A stretch of 64,000 nucleotides of DNA from Xiphydria camelus (lineage: Eukaryota > Arthropoda > Insecta > Hymenoptera > Xiphydriidae): positions 26,956,684 to 27,020,683 of the forward strand of contig OY783198.1 of NCBI GenBank assembly GCA_963678675.1, given 5' to 3'. The translations under genes and the position numbers were made by a program. The first letter of the stretch is position 1. Every line of letters begins with the position of its first letter. The notes beneath the pieces were generated by a model. That model saw only the letters and a program-made list of their open reading frames with translations. It was not told where the DNA came from and ran no database searches. Positions 35,951 to 48,020 of the stretch are shown here, piece after piece.

Positions 35951-37197
35951 TCAAGTGCGTTGCATGGATGCACCGACATCCCTCGTTAAAGCACGTCGGC
36001 TGTGTCTAGTTTAAAGGGAATCAATAAACCCGCGTTCTCGTTTCTATATGTGGATACATCCTCTAAATCGAAGGTTCAAATGCTGATATATTTCCGTAAT
36101 TCAAGTGAGAAATGTTCGCATCTATATCCACGACGCACACATTACTATACGGCATATCGCAGCGCGCGCGATATGCGCCTGATGTGCATAAATGCGGTAT
36201 CGCGTTAATACAAACATCTGGAATGGACGGATACAGGGTAACTGCACAACCGAAAATACTGTAAACCGTTGCTACTTCCATGTGGTTCTTACATAACGTA
36301 TTATATCCTCCTCGTCGTTTTATTGACCGTCAAATGATACGTACCAGATTTTGTGTCATTTGGTATCCTGTCTTTAAATACCCACTTAAATATTTTACAA
36401 AACATTTTTATCTCCTTCTTTGGTCTACTGAAAATGTAATGTGTATTTATCTTGCAATGCATTACTTAACTAATTTTCACAGACAAGAAATAAGTTCTTG
36501 AAAAATACTTCAACTGTAAAAAGCCGCTTTTCACGTTAACAACGCGTCGAAGTCACCCGAAATATCGTGGCGGATCCAATTTACGATACACCTATACATA
36601 TACCTATAAATAAATAGTCGCATCCACTGCACATACATTCGCGTCGTATGCAAATAACTAGATTGTACGTATACGGGCGACTCGGAGGGAAGAGGCAACT
36701 GACGCGTCCCCTATAAATCACCACGACGTTCCTGCAGATAATAGGGATCGAATGCAAGAACCTACATACGTGTACACGCACACGCGCAACGCCCGATCAC
36801 AACGAAAGGTGTAAGCAACGAGGACGCCTTCTCCCCTCGTCGCCAATCCCGACGTTTACTCCTCTTCCTCCGTCATCCCCCCTTCGATCATCCATCCCGT
36901 CCCATTATCTCCGATCCAGTTATCATTTATCCCGGACACATTAGCTCCGCGCGTCCTTCGTCCTCGAGCGCGACCACCCTTTTACCGCCACCCACCGTGC
37001 GTTTAATCGCGGCCTAATTATAACGCGCGCCCGCTCCCTCGCGCCACCCCCGTCGCCGCTCTTACGACTCTCCCTCGCATTGGCAACCGGTAGAGCACGA
37101 GCGATGATTCGTTTTCGCAGGATTTATAAAAATCGAAGACAGTCGCTCAAAGTTTTAAATGCTTCAAAAATACCTTCTCGAACTTCAACTTCACCCT
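35951..37197. other. No gene seen
   Basis: Short frames only, with some CpG-poor AT-rich DNA. Nothing recognised. Confidence 0.5.
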
Positions 37198-37536
37198 CCC
37201 AGCTAGCAAAGCAGTTCTATAAATTTAGAGTAACAGGAGTTTTATATTCTTTTAATGTCTTATAGTTGTATCTAGAACACTGAATTGTTGCATTAATATG
37301 GCCACATGAGACTATTTTGCCTTCAGAAACTGAATTACTTTTTAAATTTATTGCAAGAACGTTCTTACAGCATAATTTATAGAGCATTTATAAGATAACT
37401 GCTAATGTAGCCCTGTAAGTGTTGTAAAAACGTTTTGAAAATGTTCTTGGAACAAACATGCTCTATAAACGTGTCGAAAATATGCTCTCGAAACGTTCTT
37501 ACGATTTTTATATAGAACGTGAAATTGTTAGCTGGG
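37198..37536. mobile_element. MITE with CCAGCTAGCAA / TTGTTAGCTGG ends
   Basis: The left CCCAGCTAGCAAAGCAGTTC and the right GAAATTGTTAGCTGGGC (inverted GCCCAGCTAACAATTTC) share 11 of 12 terminal bases. The interior is AT-rich and repeats AGAACGTTCTTAC / GAAACGTTCTTAC and TGCTCTATAAA words. The target duplication is not clear. Confidence 0.6.
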
Positions 37537-38383
37537 CTGTTTCAGCAAATTTCGTTCTACGACGTTTTTAATGAGAGACACCATACGTTCTTCCTCTCCT
37601 TAAGAATTTCGAGATACCAAAAATCGCACGCTCGATTTGATATGCAACGCCGCGTTCGCCGCGTGCAATTCCAGGAACCGGAAAGGGTTCCCACCCCGGA
37701 TTAATCTCGCGCGCGCAGATATATTAAATGAGTGATTACCTCGTGGGTGGGTCGTCGAGCAGGGGGTCCCCCATACCAGGATTATTACCACCGACGTTCC
37801 GCGTCAACACGATCCGGCGCTACTTGCACCGAGGCCGATATTAAATTCTATTTTTACTCGAAGAAAGGACTCTCGAGCCAAACGAGATATTGCACTACCG
37901 GTTGCGGGCGAGTCTGTATCCCTGCGCCGGACGAGGAATGCGATCGTGAGTCGAGTCGTCGTATGAATGAAATATACTGCGAGAAAATCCTGCGGATGGC
38001 GTCGGATGCAAAATTGCGTTAATGAGAGCGTCGTCAAATTTATATACGCACATAGAGACCAGGAGTGAAAATCTCCTCGACTGTGTACCGAGAGTCTCGG
38101 TGGCCTCGATGCCACTTGCGTAATTACCCTATACATACATATACGTACACCGCACGTGGTCACTCGACTCGCTATAGCGGCGCGATAAATTTATGGGCGC
38201 TCGCGTACCGTTCAAAGTTTCCATCGCTGAACCCGGGACGAACTCGAAGTTACGGCAGACTCGCGTTGCGGATAGGACACGACTGCAAACATTCGCAAAC
38301 AGCGCAACGATACGTGATATCTATCTGTCCGGCTAAGTTCGAGTTAACCGGTAACGGTTCGAGAGTCTCGCGGATGTGATAAT
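37537..38383. other. No gene seen
   Basis: Short overlapping frames, no motif. Confidence 0.5.
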
Positions 38384-38682
38384 ACACGGAAAAAGATGAT
38401 TTTACAGTCTCAACAAAACTCGGTTTTGCTGGGAAATGTTTGCTACCAAGACAGAAATATAATATTATCTGTGGCGGCAAAAGATATGTTCAATGATAGC
38501 GAATCTAACTACGATTACAGTGAAACTTTTTTTAGTACAAATATTTGTTATCCCGGCAAAGTTATTTGCTAATATTAGACATCCTTTGCTGCTACAGATA
38601 ATATAATACTTTTGTCATGACGGCAAGAAATTCTTAGGAAAACCTGGTTTTGTTAAAACAGCAAAATCAATTATTTTCGTAT
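38384..38682. mobile_element. Foldback element with arms of about 100 bp
   Basis: The left ACACGGAAAAAGATGATTTT pairs with the right AAAATCAATTATTTTCGTAT when inverted. Further matched blocks are CAACAAAACTCGGTTTTGCT against GGAAAACCTGGTTTTGTTAA inverted, and ATAATATTATCTGT against ACAGATAATATAAT. Its CACGGAAAAA end is like those at 20.5, 43.9 and 49.9 kb. Confidence 0.75.
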
Positions 38683-39532
38683 ATAGGTCCTGCTTAAAAT
38701 GACACGCGATAAAAACCCAAAGAAAGTCACAACAATTCTCAGAAGCCCGTTAAAATATTTACACGTCCTTTTTTTCGCCCGACTTCGACCTGTTTTCGCG
38801 GTGCTTCTAATTTTCCCCCCGAAGCCAAAGGACGAGCTTTCGAATAACTCGAGTGATTCGTAAACGACTCGCGAGAGCACCGATGATTCTTCTCCCGAAA
38901 CGAGGAGGATAAGCCTAAAATTATGCGAGAAATTGGTTTCGTCCCTTCCCCCTTTCACCCTCCTCCCTTCAGCTATCTCCCATCCTCCCCCACGGGGAGG
39001 AAGACTCCCACCCCGACGACAGGAAACATTCTGTCAACTCGATTCCCTCCTCGCCGGTCGAACGCGACCCCTTTATATCCCGTGGCACTTATCTGCGGAA
39101 AAATAATGATGTAGCCGCGAAGAAAGAGAGAAAAGGGTTTGTTTTTGCCGTCGGGTTTAGCCGGCGCGATCTGGCGCGCTGATAGGGGCGGCAGGAAGTC
39201 GGGGGCGCTGTACGACGATATGTCAACAACGCGGGACAAGAGGCGCGGAGATGGACGAATATCGGGAAGGCGCGTTTCGCGCGCCGCGGAATATTCGACC
39301 GGCGTCGCGGTGGCTGCGAACGAATCCATTTATTTCGCGACGCGGACATTAGCGGTCATAAATTTCGGCGTCGTTCTAAAAACTTATTGCGTTTGAATCG
39401 GGGCGTAAGTCATATTCTGTTTTTTTTTTAGTTTATCGTATTCGAAGAATACGAGTTCGAGAGGTATTATACATATATTCTCTCTCGTATCTTTAAATGC
39501 TAGATATATGACAAAATATACGAATTTATATA
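38683..39532. other. No gene seen
   Basis: CpG-rich with overlapping frames on both strands. Confidence 0.5.
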
Positions 39533-39685
39533 CGAGTGGCTCAGTGCCACACTCGCCTAAGCCTCCTCCAAATATAACACTTTCGCACTGACATATTGCT
39601 GCATTGCATATGATGTTAAATAATAAAGCGTCAAATTCAAGTTTTCTTGGGTTAGGCAAGTATGACACTGATTATGAGCCACTCA
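39533..39685. mobile_element. MITE with perfect GAGTGGCTCA ends
   Basis: GAGTGGCTCA at 39533 and TGAGCCACTC ending at 39685 are perfect inverses. Similarity continues inward (CCACACTCGCCTAAGCC against GTCATACTTGCCTAACCC inverted). The 153-bp unit has no coding potential. Confidence 0.7.
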
Positions 39686-39707
39686 TATGTACTTAGGGGA
39701 AAGTTGG

Positions 39708-39902
39708 TTATATTATACCACCGCTGATATTTTTTGAAATCGAAATAGCGGGGTACTCTGTTTTATAGAAAATCAATGGTGATACAATTCAGGCAGTGGT
39801 ACGTAATCGTAAAACGAATCATAGAACCGTTGATTTTCTGTATTATGAAAAACAGAGTGCACCGCTATTTCTATTTCAAAAAAAGTAGTAGTGGAATAAT
39901 TT
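39708..39902. repeat. Inverted repeat with GAAAT-GAAATAGCGG arms
   Basis: CCGCTGATATTTTTTGAAAT-CGAAATAGCGG at the left matches the inverse of CCGCTATTTCTATTTC on the right. The inner blocks TAGAAAATCAATGGT and ACCGTTGATTTTCTG also pair. Arms are about 70 bp and the loop about 45 bp. It lies 23 bp after the MITE at 39533. Confidence 0.7.
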
Positions 39903-40917
39903 AATCGGATTAAGCTGACTCTCCACCATATTCCGGTTTCTTTCTCACGAGCGCGCAGCTCGTGCGTGAAAAATACATCGGAAGACGTATACGCAACGCG
40001 ACCGCCCCTATATCCATTCATGTTTAACGCACCGCGCCACTGTGGAAAGAACAGCGCGAGCCTCCGAGGCGAAGAACATTATCCGAGGATATATCCATCC
40101 GGGATGAATAAATGCGGCGACTTTCCCATTCGGGGGAGAACTCGCCCCTCGTCGCGACCTCCAAATTCGGTCGCTCGTCCCGAACGATTTGTCAATAATA
40201 CGCGAAGAGGACGAGCGTCGCCCTCCGCAGGACCGACGAAAATATAATCGAGGGGAGGGACTGAAAGAATTTCCTCGAAGGCGGAGCGATGGAAAAGTAA
40301 AATGACTTTTCATTGTACGTACAGTGCGAGCGAAGAACACGACTCGATTCTTCAACCCCTCGCCGAACTCCGCCACCCTCCTCGATATAGTCCCGATGGT
40401 GACACTTCGCCAACGACGATTCGTCCGTCGCTTTCTTCCTCCTCCAGATAAATATACGCAATCGAAGGACGTTCTTCCAGCGCAACAAGTCCCGCTGCTC
40501 CTGCGTGCTCCTCCTACATCCTGCGAGGACGGGAGTCGCGAAGTTTGGGCTCAGTTCCGCCGCAGTCGCGGACACGGATTTTTCCTTCCCCCCGCAGGAC
40601 TTTCCCCGGAGTAATCCCCTCTCGTATCTTCGCCAATTTCTCTTCTCCGTTCCATTCGATTCGCGGTCGTCGACATCGCCGAATTATCGAACGCGATCTG
40701 GCGCCGATGCTACCCCGGTAAACAGGCTACGATCCGCGGCACTTTGAAGATTACTTACAACTGCGCGGGCGACGGTAAATACGTCAAGGTGTCGGAGATT
40801 ACGTTCGCGCAGGGATTAGCGTCGAGGAAGAAAGATTGTTATTATTCGTTATAGCGAGTAGCGATGTGCACGCACGGAGTGAAAATGTATTAATCGCTGT
40901 TATACTGGATAATATGT
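39903..40917. other. No gene seen
   Basis: CpG-rich frames on both strands, no motif. Confidence 0.5.
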
Positions 40918-41080
40918 AGATTTGATAATTTAGGAAAGGTATTGCGTTCATTGCTTTATTACATGACAAGCATTGACATGAGTTTAGTGAAGTTCAGCAG
41001 ATTACTGTACGTCAATTGTGTGTGTTGTCATGCAGTAGAGCAATGAACGCAAGACATTCCCCAAAATGTCAAATTTCTTA
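40918..41080. repeat. Inverted repeat with GCGTTCATTGCT arms
   Basis: AGATTTGATAATTTAGGAAA to GCGTTCATTGCTTTATTACA is the inverse of the segment ending CCAAAATGTCAAATTTCT that contains GAGCAATGAACGC. Arms are about 55 bp and the loop about 50 bp. Confidence 0.7.
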
Positions 41081-43869
41081 TTTAATATAACAATATGATT
41101 AATGTACTCTTCTCTCCATCGTATATCGATTCGAAGATATCAGCGATTTTTTTTCTCAGAAAATTATTATTTCCTATAATATATAAATACAAAATTATAC
41201 CAGATGGAACGGTCATCCGATCGTGTCTGAAAGTTCCGATTTTCTCGAGAATTCCAATTCGCGCGACACGGCGCGTCATTTCGCGAAGTTTACAGCGCGC
41301 CGAGGTCGGAGATGTAACTTAGCCCGAGAGAATTCCTGGCCGCGTATTTCTTATTTTTCAACGAAACGATACAACTGCGGAATTATTCATGCGTTCGGCG
41401 GCGACCCGAAAGGCGCTGGGCGAAGCGTCGTATCAGGAAAGTGCTCGCGTAACTTTGAAAGGGTGAACGCGGAATAGCGTTCGTGTATAACGCGAGCGCG
41501 CGGACCTTTTGGAAAAACGGCGAGAAAATATTGACGATGACGACAAAGGGAATACAAAATGGTGTACTTTTATTCTAAATATGCACCGAAAGGTGGGTTA
41601 TTCAGAAAATGTTCCTTTCGGTGTATCTGCCACCTGTTTATCCGCCTTTTATTTGCCCTCTCGCTTACTCGAGCTCTCTCTCTCTCTTTGCACCTTCTCT
41701 TTCCACGTTTGAAAGCCCGGCTTAAATGTATTGTGCGAGAGTTCTCTATACGCATGCATAATGCACGCGCGTGCATTATAAGCGAGTGCTCGCACTTGCG
41801 CTCGCACCAAGGCTGTTGCTCCAGCCAAATGGAAATAAACTTTTGCCGAGCGCGTGGTCGGACAATTCTCACATTTGCCTATTCATGATCGCTTGAATAT
41901 TCAGCTTTGCGCTCTCTTCGGATCGACGATATTTCCCATTCTCCATTTCCACTCCGCATATCGTCGTCGTTTTTCGATCCATCGCGATTTTCGTTCGCGC
42001 GTCTTTCCGAATGCTTTATGTGGGAGTCGATGTATGTAAATCAGCGTTTGGAAAAATTCGACCCGAATGAAAGACCACCTCGCAGAGAGGAATCCGCGCG
42101 AGGTTGTCACATCTCATATGGATCACCGGAGAATCGCCATTCCGGGGATAACCTAATCTCTCCGACTTAATCGAAGTCCCTCGTATAAAACCACCGAGAG
42201 AAAATTCACCCCCGTGTCGGCTCCGGAATTTATTGGATGAGAATTCGCCGGTGGCTCAATTGATCGATCGTGGTGTCCCCTCTCATTTTTACGGCGACGT
42301 ATTCCTCTTTCCAAATGTCTCATCTTTTTCGTGGTAAGAAAAATCGATCGACTATATCGATTTCGCTACTTCCAGTCAAAGAATCGTTATTTATTAATAC
42401 TCGCAAATTACTGCTAAATAAAGCCAAATAAATTTACGTTTTAAAGCCGAATTCTTAAAGCATCGCTTTATCATGCAATATAATCAACACTACACAGACC
42501 ACCAACAAATAATGTATTCCAATTACATTTCAAATCATTTCAAAAGGAATTGCGAAGCGTTGAGACATTTATAGTCCAGTCGCTGTTCGTTCTAGTCTTT
42601 CCTCACAGGAAAAACCGGAAGAATTAACACCGTCGCCCGCAAACGGAAGAATGTCTCGGCGGCGTGTGTAATAAAATTTAAAGCCTCTCAAAACGAAGAC
42701 GAGGGTAAATCCCGCGCGCAGGAGAAAATTCTCTCATTTTCGCGCTCTCATTGCCAAATTCCGCGCGAGAGTCGACTTTCTCTTTCTCTCTCTCTGTGTC
42801 TCTTCCTTCGCGAGAGACGCGAGAAGAGGCGAGAAAGTGACTGACATCGCTGAAGTCTCCGAGAAGCGAGAGGGGATGGGAGAATCAATGGGGAGGCGTC
42901 GGTCTCGGGCGTCGGTCGGGGTATGCGTCGCGGCGCCTCCATCGTTTGCACGACGCGGAGGGTCGGATGCGTGCATGAGGACCGGCGAAATGAGATAGTC
43001 AGGAAAAAAAAACAAGTTCGAAGATTGCACTCGCGCGACTGCCCAGAACGGTGCAGCTGTTCCACCTTCTCTCGTCCTCCTCGTTCTCCACCCTCATCCC
43101 TCTCTTGCCAGCCATTATCGCCATCCTTCCTTGTACGCTATCCTTCTTCATCACCTTAATCCTAGCATTAGTTGTATTTGTCCTTCCATTTTTAAACGGG
43201 AAAGAATTACTGTCCCTTTCTCTCTCTAAGGGAGGAAGAATGCGATATAGTCTAATCATCTAATTCATTAGTGCCGAGTTTTCTCGAAATGGTATTGACC
43301 ATTTATTTTATGCTTCCCTATATACGATTATAGTTGATTAAAACAATTCTGGAAAACTTTTATTCATTTTTGTCTTCTGCTCAATGGCGTCCTTGATTAT
43401 TCGAGTCGAAAAACTCCAATCGGAAGTAACATTAATAAAGGTAACTCGCCCTGTACAACGACCGCACAATTTCTCGAATGGTTTGGTCCCGAGAAACCGG
43501 ATTACGAGTCGTTTAATTAAAGAAAGGAACCTCCTTGAAGAACTAAAGTTCCCGAAGGACCTTTCTCGCGGGTACCACGCATTTCGTATCCGATTCTCCT
43601 TTGTACATAAAAGAGAGGCCGCGTTTTATTTCTTTCAATATCCTGTGCAAATTATACGCCGACGCCACGAGGACTATAGTCAAACAATGAGTTCACGCCA
43701 AATTTAAGCCCGCCCTCTCGGCGGAGGGATGTGAAGGAATTTGGCGAAAGTCGCGCCGCGAACAAACGAGTCGAATTTGTCACATGTTAACACGAGAGTT
43801 TTCATTTTTTAATTCACTTGTCAACTATGAAAATTTTGAAACTATGAAAATATATAAAATTAAGAATAG
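41081..43869. other. No gene seen
   Basis: Small (CT) and (TC) stretches near 41670 and 42780. Frames overlap on both strands and none is recognisable. Confidence 0.5.
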
Positions 43870-44169
43870 ACTGAGAAAAATAATTGCTGGTGTTAAACAA
43901 ATATTTTTTGCAATGAGAAACACGATATAATTTCAGAATCAAGCCATGACTTTCTTCGTGCAAGAAAATATTGTATTTGATCGTGCAAGAAAGTATTGTA
44001 ATTGTCTTTTTTCGTGCAGGAAGAATTCCTCGTTCCAACGAAGGTATCCGAGTATCAAGAGAATATGTATTCTTCGATCACGAATTTGTATTATTAGAAG
44101 TGTTCAAGATCATAATATATTCTTAGTGCAAGAAAATTTGTTTTCACACTAGCAATTATTTCTCTTAGT
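43870..44169. mobile_element. TIR element, CACT-AGAGAAATAATTGC family, copy 1
   Basis: The left ACTGAGAAAAATAATTGCTG and the right end, which inverts to ACTAAGAGAAATAATTGCTA, form TIRs of about 35 bp. The interior (TTTCTTCGTGCAAG, GTTCCAACGAAGGTAT) is shared with 49910-50210, which is in the opposite orientation. No coding potential. Confidence 0.75.
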
Positions 44170-44170
44170 G

Positions 44171-44647
44171 TACCGGCGTCGATTTGTAAAATCATCGAAG
44201 TGAAATAATAAATCGTCGTATGGCATCGTCTCGCGTCATATGTAAACGTATCGATATTTTTAATCGCACGAACGCTATATAGATTAAAATGGTATTTTCG
44301 AATAAATTCACGGAGCATCACGCCCTGCGATTTTCAGCACCCCTCGGAAAATCATCCTTTCGTGCATCGCTGTACTCACTGCAGACCTGCGTCGTTACGT
44401 ATGCTCGATGGTACACGAAGCGCCTATCCGCATCGCGACCATTATAGATCCATTTGGCGCCTACAGATCACTCTGTCGTAATTCATAACAGTTTACGATA
44501 CGGCAGAGCCATTCCAAAGCCACGCGGTTTATTATCCACATTGACCGCGAGAAATTTAATGAGGTAAATTCCAGCGTGAAATATCTCGATTTACTCGAGA
44601 TGCGCGAGGTCGGATTTAAGCCGGATAGTTACCCCTGTCGTATAGTT
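44171..44647. other. No gene seen
   Basis: Short frames only. Confidence 0.5.
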
Positions 44648-44649
44648 TA

Positions 44650-44868
44650 GGATAAAAATGGGACAGATGCCCTGGTTGCAGAACAACTTAAAAAACCAAT
44701 TATCTTGAAATCAGTTGCAGATATCGAAGAAAAGTTTAGATAAAAAATGTTTATCTATATTTTTACTATAAAAAAGCTATTTTACATTTTTCACATATCT
44801 CCACTGCATTTCGAGATAATCGCGTTCAAAGTTTAACAGAGACTAGGGCATTTATTTTACTTTTAACC
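44650..44868. mobile_element. TA-flanked short TIR element, partner of the 14.3-kb copy
   Basis: The left GGATAAAAATGGGACAGATG and the right GGGCATTTATTTTACTTTTAACC are inverted repeats, flanked by TA at 44648-44649 and 44869-44870. The interior shares TATTTTTACTATAAAA and CATTTCGAGATAATCGCG with 14316-14533, but the copies are clearly diverged. Confidence 0.65.
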
Positions 44869-44870
44869 TA

Positions 44871-47850
44871 ATGAATCCTATTTTATGGCGTGCATTGATC
44901 AATGATCGTTGTCCTAAAAAAACCAATATTCACTAAAGTATCCTCCATTTCGAATCTAAAATTTGCGTATAAAACCGCACTTTTTATAGCCCTGAACTGC
45001 ACCGCACTCTGCGTAGTTTTCGCCCGCTCCCATCAGTCCCCGATCGAACTGATTCGACAGCATCGACCCGTCAAATGGCGTTGTCCGTAACGACCATCGC
45101 CTCAGAGAGGAAAGTAATATCCTCCGATAGAGTACCGGACCGGTTCCATACGTCTCGACCCTCGTTATCTCCCCGTTTCTTTTCTCTTGCTCCGTGCCAC
45201 CGCCCTCTCGTGCTGGAAGGTCCGAGCGCCAGCCTCGGTCTACTTATCGAAAGAACCTTTTCGGCTCTGCCCACTCCACGCGTTCGAAGTAGAGTGTCTT
45301 TCTGATCGCATCCTCGGACGAGTCGGTCCATTGGGCGCTCCATCCCGGATTTCGCGCCGCACGTCGCGGACTGCGCACCTGTCATTTTTCACCGCGAGAC
45401 ACTTTGGGCTCCTCTGCTTCGTTCGATTAGTTCGAGGAAAGGGGGTTGCGCTCGGGAGGGAGTCACGAGGAACGTAACGCAAATTTCATCCGATTATATA
45501 ACTGAAAGATATAACTGGAAGGTTCGCCCGAGATGTACGAGATACGAGAGAAATATTCAAAATATGTAGGAATTATTCTGAAAATTGTTATAATATATTT
45601 TTTCGGGAATTTTCGTCGGAATAACTTTCGACGAACGTCGGCATCAAGAAGCACGCCAGGACTCGAAGTTCTCCCTGTCCAAATATTTTCCTTCCTCCGT
45701 CTCTTGTCGCTCTTGTAATTCCTTTTGCGCGACTTCGATATTTCCTCGAGACGCTGAATCACAGCTGGCCGCCAGATCGCTCGGGCGAGAAAGCCGTTCG
45801 CGAAGAAATTTCCCCGTAAAAGATTGTAGATGAAGAGGGAGGGTTGTCGACTTCTTAATTTCGCCAATTTCGATATGCCAAAGGGCGAGGGCTGGAAGGT
45901 ACGTGGCAGGGGGAAGGAAGGAATCGAAGGAAGAATGATTGGACGAATGGAAGGAGAGAGAAATTGGGTTTATTAATTTTTGAGGAGAAAAACAAAAAGA
46001 GGAAAGTATAAGGATGACGAGAGAGAAAAGTTATGGGACTCGTAAAATGATCGAATACCTATAGACGAGTACGGGGCTGATTTTTATTTCCGAACGCGAA
46101 CGGCAGGAAGGTCGAAGATTTTACGACGAGTCAAGAGATCTTGCCTACGCTCGACCGTCGTTCCTCCCGGACCGAAATTAAAGTGACCTGGTGGTACTTA
46201 AGCCCATCTCGCTTATTGTCTTCGGATGTCATAAATTCGTCCCTTGGAGTGACGTAAAAAATATATCAAGATTTTTCTCTCCCCGAGTCGCTAATAGAAA
46301 AAAAGAGAAGAGAGAGAGCGCCAGGATTTTTTATCTATATACGTATGAACGCCTCGGGATCGGTGTACCTACACTTATTAAACGTTACTCAACATAATTA
46401 TCCGGAAATTAAAGTCGCCCACGATCTCTCCTCCGTAAACGATTGTTCCGATTTATCCGGAAGTTACACTTTTGTCAGACGCGAAGGAATGGGAAATAAT
46501 GAAAATATAATATAAAAACGTGTGGCGCGTGTTGTGTATTCTCTGTACATGGAAATAGAAAAAGTATAATACAAAAATGTAAATTAACGCTGACAAGCGA
46601 GCAACGAGGAGAGCGACCTTCGCGTCTGGCTACTGCAAAGGGGAGGAAGATCTTCTCGCGGGAAAATCGCACGTGACATGCCCACAGCCAAAAAGAAAAT
46701 TTCGAGCGACTACTCGCTTTGATTCTCTTCTCTGTGAAAGAGGGCAAGGCAGACGAAAAGATCCACGGGGATCTTCTCGACGTAAAGGAATGTTTTTCTT
46801 CAAAGAAAAAATGCAAAGCTTGCCGATACCTTCTTCAATCCTCCCTCGGGGGATCCGCTCACGTACAACGCTGAACGCTGTAACGCGCGTATGTATTCGC
46901 ATTATTATTGCCGAGTCTACAGTGCGTCTATATGTAGAGCGAATCCAATACGCTCGGGACGGATTCCCACGTTGCATGGCTCGACGGACGTTGTCGACAA
47001 GCTATGGCACGGGCTCTATCTCGGGAACACGGCAAGAAATAATAAAACTTTGACAACGAAAGCTCTGCAGATTTCAGAACGCGGTAACTTTTTCCTTTAA
47101 ACCTTTACCGCGTCTCGCTTCGTTTCCGGAATATCGCGAGTGCATCTTCGGCAATCCGGATTTACGCGTCGTCTAGAAATGAATGTAGCAAGCGCATGTC
47201 TGTTTACTAGATTTCGCTAAATGGAGTTTACGTTCGAGACGCTTTATTCGCGCGAAATTAAATAACGCACTTTAAAAGTAAGCTTCATAAATTCAAGTTG
47301 ATGTCGTGGATCTCATCTCTTATCGTCCTATTTTTGATACTGTCAATCAATCGGCCAATAGATAAACAGATTCGCTCCCTATAATTTTTTGTTCTAAACA
47401 TCCAAAGGTAATCGTCAATTTTTCCAACGAAATATTACATTTGTCACGCGGGTGCGAAAAATCGAAGGAAATAAATTGCAATTTGTCTCCCTCTCAATCT
47501 GGTCTCCAAGGAAGGATGTTCTCCACGCGAGCAAGAACCGCGCCACCCCCTTCGTCGATTTGCCGGAAAGCGTCGTTTCTCGTACCTTCACCGGCCAGTT
47601 CGATACAGTGTTAATGTAGTGGAAAGTGTGTCACGTTGCGAGAACACCTCGTAATTTCCGATATATCGCCCTATCGCGATATCACCTCTGCTAAATATCT
47701 TTAATGAGCCCGCTTAATGACTTTCGCCCTTTTTCAGAAAGACTTTGTTCATACTAAATCGTCGCATCTTTCATTCACGTCCACCTTGCGATGTATCGCG
47801 ACGAGGAACTGTATAATAATCACTTCTTTTATAGGATATTAAATTCGAAG
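44871..47850. other. No gene seen
   Basis: CpG-rich frames around 45.1-45.9 and 46.5-47.0 kb overlap on both strands without recognisable domains. Confidence 0.5.
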
Positions 47851-48020
47851 TTCGATGAAAAGCTTGAATTGTAGATCAAACATAAACTAATGACGAAAAA
47901 TAGCATAATGAAGGAAAATATTATAATATTATATAATATTATAATTCGATAAAAAGCTTGAATTGTAGATCAAACATAAACTAATGACGAAAAATAGCAT
48001 AATGAAAGAAAATATTATAA
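47851..48020 (+). repeat. Recent 94-bp direct duplication
   Basis: 47851-47926 and 47945-48020 both read TTCGAT-AAAAGCTTGAATTG through to AAAATATTATAA, with two differences (TG/TA near the start, AAGG/AAAG near the end). They are joined by an ATAATATT-rich spacer. The near identity marks a young tandem duplication. Confidence 0.9.
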
